A stretch of DNA of 64,000 bases from Nipponacmea schrenckii (taxonomy: Eukaryota; Mollusca; Gastropoda; Lottiidae), in contig CM060202.1 in assembly GCA_030562195.1 (NCBI GenBank), forward strand, positions 15,190,001-15,254,000, given 5' to 3'. The position numbers and the translations under genes are program-made. Every line of letters starts with the position of its first letter. The stretch's first letter is position 1. Positions 44,001 through 55,400 of this stretch are shown piece by piece. The notes beneath the pieces are model-generated. The model did no database searches. It was not told where the DNA came from and saw only the letters and a program-made list of their open reading frames with translations.

Positions 44001-47000
44001 CAGATGGGTCAAATGACCCGGAAAAGAGGGTCCGCTACTCTTTTACTCATCCCTTGTTTCATATGACTCATGTTGTGGGTCAGTTTTAAGAACATTGGCG
44101 TAACTGATTATACTTGACTCATTAGCAGAGTCATCAGACTCAACAATGACCAAATGACTCGTTCAGTGAGTCGAGTTGACTCAAATGCACGTTCGAGCAA
44201 TTGAGTCAATTTACCCATAAGGCCCATATTATTATATTTCTTTTTTATTTTATATTACAAGTGGTTTGTTCAATAATTGTTTTCTTTTATTTTTCTTTTA
44301 CATGGCCTACCACAAAACTACTAGATCAAAACTAAGAGATTTCATGTCGTTTGAATTTTTAAAAAAATCTTGTTTCAATGCAAGGCTATAATATGATTTT
44401 GACTAAATCAGAAAAGTAATAAGAGCAGTTGATGTTAATCTGTCTTCAAGATAATTTTTAGGCAATAGGCTTAGTTCAGCTAATTTTGTTTTGAAAAGAG
44501 ATAATAAAACCAGCATTTTAAATGTTGAATTGTTTGCTGTGTGGGCTTCTATATATATCAACTTATTGTAGTTGAAACTTGATGAAAATGAAATGGAGTC
44601 CTAGAATTCTGCACCAGTTTGGGCTAATTGTGCACTGGCAAATGCCTTTTAGTGTGCATTTGGAGGAATTTTGCCAGGGTAGGGGCATTAGCCGATCGGG
44701 AATCTTTAAAGAAAAAAAAATAGGAAACACAGATATCTTTGACGTAAGGTCCATAAATATGACGTCGTTAGGCTCTGACGTCATTTTCGTAACACAAAAT
44801 TCGAAAAGGAGTCATTTGCACCCAAGCAGTCTACAGCAGTAGGAATAAAAAAAGGTGAGAAAATAACATCTTTTATTGTTTTTCAAAGTGACCTAGGGTT
44901 AGTTAGGTCTAAGGTTTGGTGGGGTTAACACGCAGTGGAATGGGTACTTACAATGTTTTCAAATGAATTTGGGGTCTCTAATATGGCAGATAGGCTACCC
45001 TGCCCCTGGCCCTGCATTCGGTTTTATGAATGTGTGGCCCAGAAACATTCTTTTATTTTGTCTCTAGAGCTGTAAGACTTAAACACGAAATATGAGTATT
45101 TCAATGTTCTCTTAGACTTTATGTATTCTGTACCGGTATGACACTTTTACTTTTAGGGATGCAGGCGCTGCAGTATTGCTGTCAGTGCCAGAGTTGTTGA
45201 AAGAAGACTGCTTTTTTATTAGCGCTACGAAAAAGGTATGTGTTTATTTTGACGAAACAGGTTGAAATTTTTTAATAAAAATTGAAAAAAATCGATGAAA
45301 AGATCTATCTAGATCTAGATCTATTCCCCCCCCCCCCCCCAAAGATTCTACACGATATGTATGATGGTTACTGTTTCTGTTAAATGTTCTGTTTCAAACA
45401 AAACTACCAGTGGCGTTATACCGGTAAACCATGTGCATAGATATAGGGGGACTGAATACATTTACACCTTGGCTTCTCCCTTGTCCCCTTTTATATTTTA
45501 TGAATTGACACTGTTATGTTTATTGACTACAAAGAAGAATATAGGAGACGTTTCTATGTGGGTTTATTTCTAGATATTGATAAATTATATGTGTATTATT
45601 TATTTTCAGAAGCCTGCTAATATCAAATATCCAGTCATCATACATAATGGTAACCTATTTTACCAAGGAACTGCTGAGAACCGCTTGTTTGCAGAGCCAT
45701 TGGATTTCACCCAAGCTGTCGAGTGCCTCCTAGCTACATAATATGTATCCATAATGAGTTATCAAAAGAATCAGACCAATTGACCAATGTGCCTTTTGAA
45801 TTTAGTTGATAAATTAAGTTGACTTATATATTTTTGGCTATTTATTATTGTTATACATGTATGTTCTGATAATTCTTGATTAAAATTCTGTTTTTCAGAC
45901 TTTACCGCTTATTTGTTCATATTTTTCAGATCTTTAGTGCACGGAATAAGTCAATATTCAAGTGTCACAGTGATCATGACGCGAAATGAGTCAACGTATA
46001 CTCACGCGGCGAGTCAAATGACTCACTATGAGTATATGATTACTCATCACGTGAGTCAAATTAGGCATCGGCAGGGACTCGTTTTTCTGAGTCAACTGAC
46101 TCATCTGGACAAGTCAAATGACTCATTTTGAGTACATAATTACTCATTACGTGAGTCAAATTAGGCATCGATAAAGACTCATTTTTCTGAGTCATATGAC
46201 TCAACTGGGGTTCTCAGTGTATGTGTAGTCACCTAAGGATGAACCCTATTGAAAATCTGATATATCTTTAAATATTTAATATCAATTATTGCTCTGTGTT
46301 TGAAAAAGCTTCAAAATTTTAGCTCGTAAACACTTTAGAAGACACAATGCTAAACAGAATTTGACAGAAATTGCTGAATTTTTTAATTATCATTCAAGGA
46401 TGAACCCTATTGAAAACAAGAAATATCACAAAATATTTAATATGAATTATTGCCCGTGTTCTTTAAAACGCGTTCGGATTTTGGCTCGTTTATCCAAGGC
46501 ACAATTCTTTACGGATTTTGATGAATTTGATTTTTATCACCCAAAAGTGAATCCTTTTAACCATCAAAATTACTGAAAATCTTTAATACGTTATTGCCTT
46601 TTTATTAGGTATAATTCTTGACTGATTTTAAGGAAACTTAGTAATATTGTACATTTATCACCCAAGAAAAGAAGTATAGGCCTATGTATATTTCATTTTT
46701 ATTCAAAATCAATGCTACCAGTGGGCGTATATTATTTTGCCTGTCAAGCTTTCTTGATAGTATTCAGTGTAGAAATTTTTAATTGATGTATATTGCAACG
46801 TCAGATATAATTTTCCGTGCAGATACAAAGTACTTGGTAATCAATTTATATGGGTGTTTAAGTTGTATTTTTAAAAAATGATAATTTTATTATGATTAAG
46901 ATGACAAATATTGGCTTTCATCAAACTTTTAATATTACTATTGCAATTTTGTGTTTTTGGAAAAGAATATGCTTTCGATATTATAGATTTAATTATTCAA

Positions 47001-47119
47001 TTACCTGGACCAGTGCCCCATTTAGTTGGCGTTCGATAACTGTCGATATCGACTCTTTTGTATAGCGAAGACGCACTCACACATGTCAAAACCAAATATA
47101 AACCATACAGGACTGTCAT
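41020..47119 (-). CDS. Secreted protein with two peritrophin-type chitin-binding domains
   Basis: Three coding exons, 47005-47119, 41743-41917 and 41020-41212, with phases 1 and 2, give 160 aa. Exon 1 encodes a signal peptide (MTVLYGLYLVLTCVSASS) and a short basic spacer. Exons 2 and 3 each encode one six-to-eight-cysteine module resembling peritrophin-A/CBM14. The pattern is C-x(3-4)-C, then GIYQSC or GNYQSC, CDSC or CRAC, a YxTC step, and a conserved VWD before the final cysteines. One domain per exon suggests domain duplication. The protein should be extracellular and bind chitin, as in cuticle, shell matrix or mucus. A TTTCAG just before the ATG suggests an intron in the 5' UTR. The intron from exon 1 to exon 2 is about 5.1 kb and holds several mobile elements. 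The third chitin-binding domain of this kind is in the gene at 52.5-56.7 kb. Confidence 0.85.
41945..42400. repeat. Degenerate ~35-50 bp tandem repeat
   Basis: Irregularly spaced copies of CGATATTTCAGTAT followed by CTTTGTCCCAT in the large intron of the chitin-binding gene. Spacing varies and many copies are damaged, so this is an old array. Confidence 0.6.
43989..46219. mobile_element. DNA transposon with CACTGAGAACCCC TIRs, TA target site
   Basis: The left end reads CACTGAGAACCCCAGATG, and the right end is its reverse complement apart from one or two bases. TA flanks both sides (43987-43988, 46220-46221). The repeat it entered supplies the empty site: intact units read GAGTATGTGTAATCACC, and here GAGTA and TATGTG lie either side, proving a TA duplication. 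This fits Tc1/mariner-like (IS630) elements. The subterminal 200-270 bp on both sides are packed with TGA(C/G)TCA. A short two-exon reading frame sits inside (45158-45741). No transposase is recognisable. Confidence 0.75.
45158..45741 (+). pseudogene. Two-exon reading frame inside the TA-flanked transposon
   Basis: Exon-like segment 45158-45235 reads DAGAAVLLSVPELLKED and on to TKK. It is preceded by a TTTTAG acceptor and followed by a GTATGT donor. A second segment, 45610-45741, follows a TATTTTCAG acceptor in the same phase and reads KPANIKYPVIIHNGNLFYQG and on to ECLLAT with a stop at 45739. The two join in frame to about 69 residues. The composition looks like the C-terminus of a real protein, but I do not recognise the family. 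No upstream exon with a start codon was found, so it is partial: either a fragment of a transposon-encoded protein or a captured host gene piece. Confidence 0.45.
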
Positions 47120-50100
47120 TTAGAGCTGAAATCGATAGAAATAATTTGTTCATATTTCGATTAAAGATATACAGATAGATTAAGTTTGTTCTATATTTAA
47201 TACCATATAGTCGTGCAATTTATCCCTGAAATAACTGATTTAATTAAGAGTGAACAAAAGAAACACAATGATTAATATTTTTATCTAGATGTCATGACAT
47301 TTATTAAAATGAAAGGCCGTTAAAGAAAATTCTCCCCAAAACAACACAACTTTTATCAAATAATAATAATACAAAAAGTTATTTGGCTCCATTTAATGAT
47401 TTAAAGATTAAAACAAAAAATACTCAAACTCAAAATAATTGACAATTTTAATCTTTTAAAATTCTTCAACTTTGTTTGTCAATATTCGATTAGCTGTGAA
47501 AAAGGAATAAAATAATCTAAAGGACTTATAAAACATTTCCGTTAATCGTTATTTAGTCCGTTATTTCTATTTTTCTATTTTGCTTCCTCATTAAGTGCTA
47601 CTCAAGAAATTCACAATGAAAAAAATCTCGGGCAGTGGCCTATACACTTAGATTCTAAACACTTTATTCCAATTGGTTAGCAAATGATCGATTGTCTCAG
47701 TAAAATCAATGTGCCTTTTGCTTCAAGTCACATCACAACAAAGTTTGCCAATATACTTGGTATACAATTTGAATAAATCGATCCGATCAAAACCTAGTTT
47801 ATTTTTTGTAATACGAGGAAAACCTTGAAAATTGTATCATGGATGTCTTTAAAGCACCTACTGCTCATCTCTTGTCCCTCTATATGAATTTTGTACCCCA
47901 AGGCGAGTGGTTTCTGGATGAATCTAATAAAAGAGCAGTTTTGGCGAATTGGAAGAGACCGATTATATTTTCTTCAGTGTTTCTGAAAAGATTAGATAAG
48001 GGATCAACCCTTAGAATAGATAAAGACCGGAAGAGAATACATCTAAATTAGAGGCTCAAAAAGACTCCAACTTCCATTATTATCTGCCGTTATTTCGGCA
48101 TCTTTGTTTCAGATGGCGAATTGCAGACGATCTTGAAAAAAGTGAATACTTTGAAGAAAGTATCATAAATCATACAGCAAATTCATCACATCGTCCTCGT
48201 CTTGAAAGGGAATTTAAAGGGATTCGTGGTCCACTTCGTAAAGGGTTAATTTAAGTCGCTTCGGATTATTCTAGTCTAAATAACCCTCTTCCGTTTCCTA
48301 TGACAAAATGTACTTTTTTTTTCTAACATTCCAATTATTATCATCGTCTTATTAAATTCGCAAATTAGCAGACATAAAAATTTAATTCCAACCAAACCGT
48401 TACTGATCGTTTTCTTCAGCCCATGCTAACCAAATGCCAGATTTTCATATCCTTAAACGATTATTTAGATAATATAAACATACTGTAATATGGAAAATTC
48501 CTTGGAAAAGAGTAGATAATTTCAACATTATAAATTGTCATATAGATACAATGTATTGGAATTTCCCAAATACAATCCTTAACAGTTAAACTGGTTTTGA
48601 TGGAAATGAGGTTAGATTTCTATGTTAAGCAAATACTTTCAACTCAAATCATAAGAAGTCATCTAAACCTCGCACGCATGAACTTTACCGTGACATAAAA
48701 AAAAATCTTAAAAAAGCATTGAATAACAGTTATTGAAAGAATAGTTTATTAGATGAATAAAGTTCAACAATACAACAGATAAAAAGAGTTCAGCAAAACT
48801 AGAGATCAAAAAGAAAATATTTTGTTATCTTGAAAATCGTCTGTTTCCGGAGCTTGTATTTACTTCAGGTTATCTAGAATCTTCAAAAAAAGTTTTGTAA
48901 CAATTACACATTTCCTACAGAACTACCAATTCTTTATTATCGGAGCAAAGTGATAAAGGTTTTTTTAATTTTGTCTATATTTTTAAGACAATTTAAATAT
49001 TAGCCTCAAAATAGGACTATTAGTCCTCAAATGTCTGTGCGTCTTAACATTGCATTCTAATCCCGATATAAATTCCAAACTTTTTCAGAAAGTTTAATTT
49101 CTTTACTTTTTCCTTTATCTTTTAAAGGGATAATAGATCTTAGAATGAACATAAAATCTGAAAATTTTAAATTTGGTCAGTAAAAGTTCTATTCATCAGT
49201 AAATATACCTGCTACCATAAATATCATGAAGAAATAAATAAATATAAAAAAACTAAGTAATTATTTTTCAAGATGCATTTTATTATTGAAAAACGCTTAA
49301 TAAATTGATTAAGCGTTTTTTCAAAAATGACTTAGTTTTGCGAGTTATCAAGATTTTAAGAGATTCTGTTACTTTATGACACCAGGTAAGTTCCCTGATG
49401 TATATAAACTCATATTGACCTTTCTTGAGAACTAAAATTTTATTTCCATGCTAAGACCTATTATCCCTTTAAACACACACATGGATTGGGAGGATTTAAT
49501 ATAATTTATAATATTTACTATAATCTTTGAATGGCATTTAGTAAAGGTCTCAGATTTAATAAACTAATTCTTATGGTTTACAATTACAAGTTAATTTGAG
49601 CGACGTTTCAACCAGCGTTCTCTGGTCTTTATCAAGCAAATTCATTGTTCGATAAAGATAATTCTAGCTAACCAATTACGGTTTTTAGACTAGGGTATGG
49701 CCCTTTATAGAAATTTGCAATTTTTCAAAGATTTGAGAGACCTCCATGGATATTTAGAAATAAACAAAAAGAAATGCTGGCATACCTACCTTTAGAATTC
49801 TTGTTTTCGGTGAAAATAAAGTAGCTTACTATATTTAGCACATCATTGTAGACCTGGAAGAAGTGTAAATCCGAGACCGTCTATACTAAACGAAGTCTCA
49901 AGTTTAACAATTTCAAACAAATTACATCTGATAAGTTTATTTTCAATTAAATAAATACGGCGATGTATCGTTCGAGTAGTGACACCTTGATATTTAAACT
50001 TCCATTACTTATCAAGACATATTTAACTATACATTTGACTGTAGTGTAGACCAATGTTATTATCAGTACGTGCTGAGATTAGTCCAGTCGCTTTCTCAAA

Positions 50101-50636
50101 TAAAATGTAAATGCCGTAAGACAACCCTTCTTTGATCTCTCTCGTACAGAACTTGTAATAAATTTTTATATTTTTGACAAAAAAATGTGTTAACAACTAT
50201 CACGAAATGTTACCATTTCCTTGGAGGGATTGTTAATGCGTGCTGCCTGAAGTTCCCTTCTTTATATGTTCCCTGTATCATAAAAGCGCGTGAACCTTGG
50301 CCTATAAAACCAAAACATTTCTAGAAAGGTTGTGAACTAACATATTTAAATGCAAATCGGCAATTTAATACAATTGCTTAATGGCATTACTAAGTTGAGG
50401 GAACAGGAACTGTACATTCCACCACAGTTGATCGTACTGTAGTTTAAATATTTAAAGCCCAGTAATAGGATAAGTATTTTACGCACCCTTCTATTAGCAC
50501 TCCAATGGACTGCATCCCGATCATGCAAGCTTAAAATATGCACTAAAGTTTGAGTCTTTTAAGCAGTTTGTTCATCTCCCGACTAAAAGCCTCTTTGACA
50601 AACACGTCCAGTTAAATGATAAACAGAACTAGGTAT
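47120..50636. other. Intergenic, mostly featureless; contains one MITE
   Basis: Upstream of the chitin-binding gene. A plus-strand frame at 47839-48051 (MDVFKAPTAHLL...) has no recognisable homologue and no splice context, and is not called as a gene. A TTAA-flanked MITE lies at 49136-49468. The rest is AT-rich with no exon seen. Confidence 0.4.
49136..49468. mobile_element. MITE with TTAA target site
   Basis: The left terminus is AGGGATAATAGATCTTAG and the right terminus, reverse-complemented, is AGGGATAATAGGTCTTAG. TTAA lies immediately outside each end (49132-49135 and 49469-49472). The inverted similarity extends about 32 bp. The centre carries a short perfect hairpin, AACGCTTAAT and ATTAAGCGTT (about 49290-49320). 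No coding frame. TTAA with A/G-rich ends points to Kolobok or piggyBac derivation. Confidence 0.7.
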
Positions 50637-52085
50637 TATGTATGATAGAATTAAGTACATGTATAATCGAATTCAGTACATAGAATGTATCATGTATAAC
50701 AGAATTCAGTATAATGTATAACAGAATTCAGTATAATGTAAAACAGAATTCAGTATAATATAAAACAGAATTCAGTATAATGTAAAACAGAATTAAGTAT
50801 AATGTTAAAACAGAATTAAGTAAATTTAACAGAATTAAGTATAATGTTAAAACAGAATTAAGTATAATATATAACAGGATTAAGTATATTGTATAACAGA
50901 ATTAAGTATAATGTAAAACAGAATTCAGTATAATGTTAAACAGAATTAAGTATAATGTTAAAATAGAATTCAGTATAATGTAAAACAGAATTAAGTATAA
51001 TATATAACAGAATTAAGTATATTGTAAAACAGAATTAAGTATAATGTACAACAGAATTCAGTACATAGGTTGTATAATGTAAAACAGATTTAGTATAAAG
51101 TAAAACAGAATTCAGTTTAATGTTAAACAGAATTAAGTATAATGTTAAAACAGAATTAAGTATAATGTTAAAACAGAATTAAGTATAATGTATAACAGAA
51201 TTAAGTATATTGAAAAACAGAATTAAGTATAATGTACAACAGAATAAAGTATAATGTAAAAAAGAATAAAGTATAATGTTAAAACAGAATTCAGTATAAT
51301 GTAAAACAGAATTAAGTATAATGTTATAAACAGAATTAAGTATAATATATAACAGAATAAAGTATAATGTAAAACAGAATAGTATAATGTAAACAGAATA
51401 AAGGTATAATGTTAAAACAGAATTCAGTATAATGTAAAACAGAATTAAGTATAATGTTAAAACAGAATTAAGTAAAATGTATAACAGAATAAAGTATATT
51501 GTAAAACAGAAATAAGTATCACGTAAAACATAATTAAATTTATGTAAACAGAATAAAGTATAATGTTACACAGAATTAAGTATAGTGTATCACATAATTA
51601 AGTATAATGTTACACATAATTAAGTATAATGTTACACAGAATTAAGTATAGTGTATCACATAATTGAAGTATAGTGTATCACATAATTAAGTATAATGTA
51701 TCACATAATCAGGTATCACATAATTAAGTATAATGTTTCACATAATTAAGAATTATGAATGTATAACAGAATAATGTATCACGTTAAACAAAATTAAGAA
51801 TAATGTATCACATAATTCAGTATAGGCTAATGCCAAACGGAATTCAGTATAGCGTAAAATGGAATTAAGTATAATGTTAAAAAAAATTAAGTTAAATGTA
51901 TCACAGAATAATGTGTCACGTTAAACAAAATTAAGAATAATGTATCACATAATTAAGTATAAGCTAATGCCAAACGGAATTAAGTATAACGTAAAATGAA
52001 ATTAAGAATAAGGTTAAACAGAATTATGTATAAAGTATAACAGAATAAATGTATAATATACATTGTATAACAGAATGAAGTATAA
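50637..52085. repeat. AT-rich minisatellite, ~20-22 bp unit, about 65 copies
   Basis: Tandem copies of ACAGAATTAAGTATAATGTA with alternatives AATTCAG, AATAAAG and ATGTTAAA. Unit length drifts between about 18 and 24 bp. The central part is most regular; copies after about 51500 change to CACATAATTAAG variants. It has no coding frame and lies just downstream of the PAN/peritrophin gene. Confidence 0.95.
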
Positions 52086-52452
52086 TAGAGTTTCAAATTA
52101 TTTTATCCCAACAACATTAAAAGAATAAATAAATGAATAAGTCGTATTTTAAACACTAAACGCTCTTTAATATATATAAAAGCAATTTTAATTGTATTCA
52201 ATCCACACAAGAAACTTTGTTTTATTCAAAGCACAATCTCTGAAAAATCAGATAAGTTTAACCAACACAGATTAAGGATTCAAGATTTGAGACATTGGTA
52301 AATTGAGAAGAGTAAAGCTTGGTGTTAGAGATAACATAAATTTAGAGGATGATACACAATACGAATTGACGTCGCAATTAAAATGATTAGAAAAGGAGTA
52401 CTATAAAACTCGGGAGTAGTAACCCATAAAACTTAACTAACAGAATAGTAAG

Positions 52453-55400
52453 CTAATAATTGCAGGTTTCAGAGACAAAGTTACAATTTCGTATTTTCTG
52501 ATCCCACTTCAGATTGTTGCAAGGTTGATTGATAAGTTGTCCATTTGAACAGCTTACAAAACCATCACATCCCTCACACGATTGGTATGTTCCCCCGATT
52601 AAATTACTACAGTCGGATACGCATGCGCCATGATTGATGATGAGATCTTCTACTTCCGCTAAAGAAAGTGTCTGTGATGCATGTATTTCATATACAATAA
52701 CAACGGAACCATCGCTTTGTGGTATCGACTTTTTAATAAATTGATACGCAGCGACTGTGGTAGTTGTTGGGACTGTGGTAGTTGTTAGGACTGTGGTAGT
52801 TGTTGGGGCTGTAGTTAAGTCTTCCACCATCTGCCACGTTTCTGAAAGATTTGAGAATATGAGATACATGTAAATGAAAATAAATTGCAGAAACTGAGTA
52901 GACCTATCATATTTTTTCTGAATTCTAGTCCGAAACAAGATGACTCTACTCCCAGCCTCTGGGTGCTGTTTAGGCAGATAAGGCTGGGGAGAGTCTAAAA
53001 ACTAAGTTTAAAAATTTTCAGCATTTCGTTTTTCAAATGACGTCACAGGATCATGTCGAACCCTCATCTTGCGCTTTCGTTTTCTATGTATTACGTGGCT
53101 ATGTAACGTCATTTACTCTGGGTATTTTCTACATCAATTACTCTTTTCATATTTGTTCGCTATAAGATTCAGTTAAATCTCCTCCTTCAGACTTTGATAT
53201 GCAAATTTCAAATTATGCTATTCTAAAAGGCATGAAAAGGGTATGATTCTGTTTGAATGAAGATTAGAGCTACAATTTTAAAATAGGAATACAAGATTAC
53301 ACACACGAAATAATTTCCCAAACATTTTAATTTTCGAATTTTGACTTTATGTATACGAAGTTCTAAGAATAAAAAATCCCAAAAAGTAAATGATTTACAT
53401 GTATAAATTTGAACCAGTCATGTCATAAAATAACCCACTATTATTCACAAAGCCGATGCCCATTTTCTGACACTGTAAAATTAAGTCAAATTGACATTAC
53501 GTTTCTTACGATAATACTTATATGTACTATAACGATCATGGTATGCTACAATAAAATCGAATGTACCTGTACGACACGATGTCTCTCCTGGTTTAACTAT
53601 AACGCAGTATGTTTCAATTGGACAGGTATGATGAGAACAGTCTCCTGCTAATCTCTGGAAAATAAAAGTAAAATTTTTGAGTTGATGAACAATAAGGAAG
53701 GTTAACTCGGTTGTTATATGATATCAGGCTATTCTGCAACCATACACTAACAAAATTGAAAAATTGGTAAACGGTAAACGGGAATTTTGGCAACAAAATA
53801 TTTGGCTCTAGAAATTTGTAGATATTTTGTCAACCAAACACTTTGTCATCGGGAAATTGGTAAAAGAAATTGCAGGAATTTTGACAAGGTAATTCAGGAA
53901 ACAGATTCAACAGGACATTTGGCAAACAGGCATAAATTGCTCGTAAGGAAATTTGCACGTAAAAGATATTGGTAATAGGGAAATAAACATTTATAAATTT
54001 GGTGATACGGAATATGAGCACCAGATTTTTCGTCACAGGTAATTTTAAAAGCCAGAAAATTGCCACAGAACTTGGATCACAGTCAAAATGATTCAAATAC
54101 AAGAAGGTAAATTGATTTAAATACAAGAAGTCAAATTGGACGTAATTAACACCTCGTAAGGTTTGAAGAGTAAAAAGGTCCAATTATAGTTTCACGGTAA
54201 GAAACTATAAATCCATCTACCATACTAACTGTATATAATAAATCGGCCAACCTACGCGTTACTAATCTAATAATCAGATCAGACAAATTATAAGGGAATG
54301 TACCACTTAAGACTCAGAGGAAAATATATATGGGCTTGTTTGATGTTTGATGATGGCTTGTTAACCTAATTTAAATCCATGGCCCAAGGAATAGTTTTTC
54401 ATTCGGTTGATTTCATTTTCACTTACTTGCATTATTCAAATGTTTCAGAAATTTAAAACTAATAGCCTGTAATAATTGTTCGGTTAATTGGCCATTTCCC
54501 TCACTTTGAGATAGTAAGTGCTTATACTTACTTAAATATTTTTCATGATACAAATTGTGTAGAATACACTCGTAATGGTTATCATTGACGTCACAGGCAA
54601 AAGGTGCAATATGCGATGAAAAGAGTGTTTAAATGAAAACTGAGAATTGCCAATTTATATCAAAATGAGGTAATACAGCAACCCAGAATATTTCACCGAA
54701 AGTCCCTTAAAATACTTGCAGAGGACCGTTTATAGATGTGGATTTTGTCTACCAAATTTAAAATTAGTGTTCGAGAATATAGATGATTTATATATATTTT
54801 AGAAATAAGAATCTTGAGAAGAAAGAAAAATATACATGAACCTTGTACAATATTATTCGGAAAACAATGTGATGAAGTATCTTTTAAACACTAGTGTCCT
54901 TACCAAATGCGTTCACAAATATCGTTTGTTTCCAAAAACTTTTTCCAAAAAAGCAGTAAAGCTTATATTTCGTTCAATAAGCCTAAATTTATACTAATAA
55001 TATTTCTTGAGTTGATAGCAGACCTTCTCCAGATAATTTCCTGAAGCACCACTTTGGTCAAAATAGTGAGCAAGAAGCACCATTTATCGATTCTTTTTTA
55101 AGATGTAACAGGAGAGGAATTATAAGGAGTCAGTCTTGCAAAGCGATGTACCAGAAAAAGAAATGATAACGCAAATACGTTGGCGTACAAGAAGAAATCT
55201 AATGAACAAAACATGAAAATCTTGTAATCTTGTAACTTTTCAGTCGAGTAAGCATAATGCTACACTGTGAGGGTCTATCTTGTGACAATCTCATCTCTGG
55301 TGGGAGGGGGGGGGGTGGTTGTAGAGAGTTATTGGTTACTTATAGGTTAAAAGTGAACATCATGGCGCGATAACAATGAGCAATAGTCTCTTCCATTTCA

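Larger units (their letters stand above)
42651..46752 (+). repeat. ATACGCCCAC-family repeat, copy 5, long form, interrupted
   Basis: It begins TATACGCCCACATGAAATGG with GTCGGTCCGTCCGTCC and ends CCAGTGGGCGTATATTATT. The interior holds about ten 170-bp units, each with GTAAACACTCTA, a GATTTTGA or GATTTCGA block, GGATGAACCCTATTGAAA and GTTATTGCCCTTGTT. These are the same units as in copy 1 (opposite strand). The array is split by a 2.2-kb element (43989-46219); removing it restores the unit exactly. Confidence 0.8.

Noticed and set aside
47839..48051. Plus-strand frame MDVFKAPTAHLL...
   Set aside because: Short, no family recognised, no exon partners seen.
50637..52085. CRISPR-like array
   Set aside because: No unique spacers; units are head-to-tail minisatellite copies in a eukaryotic genome.
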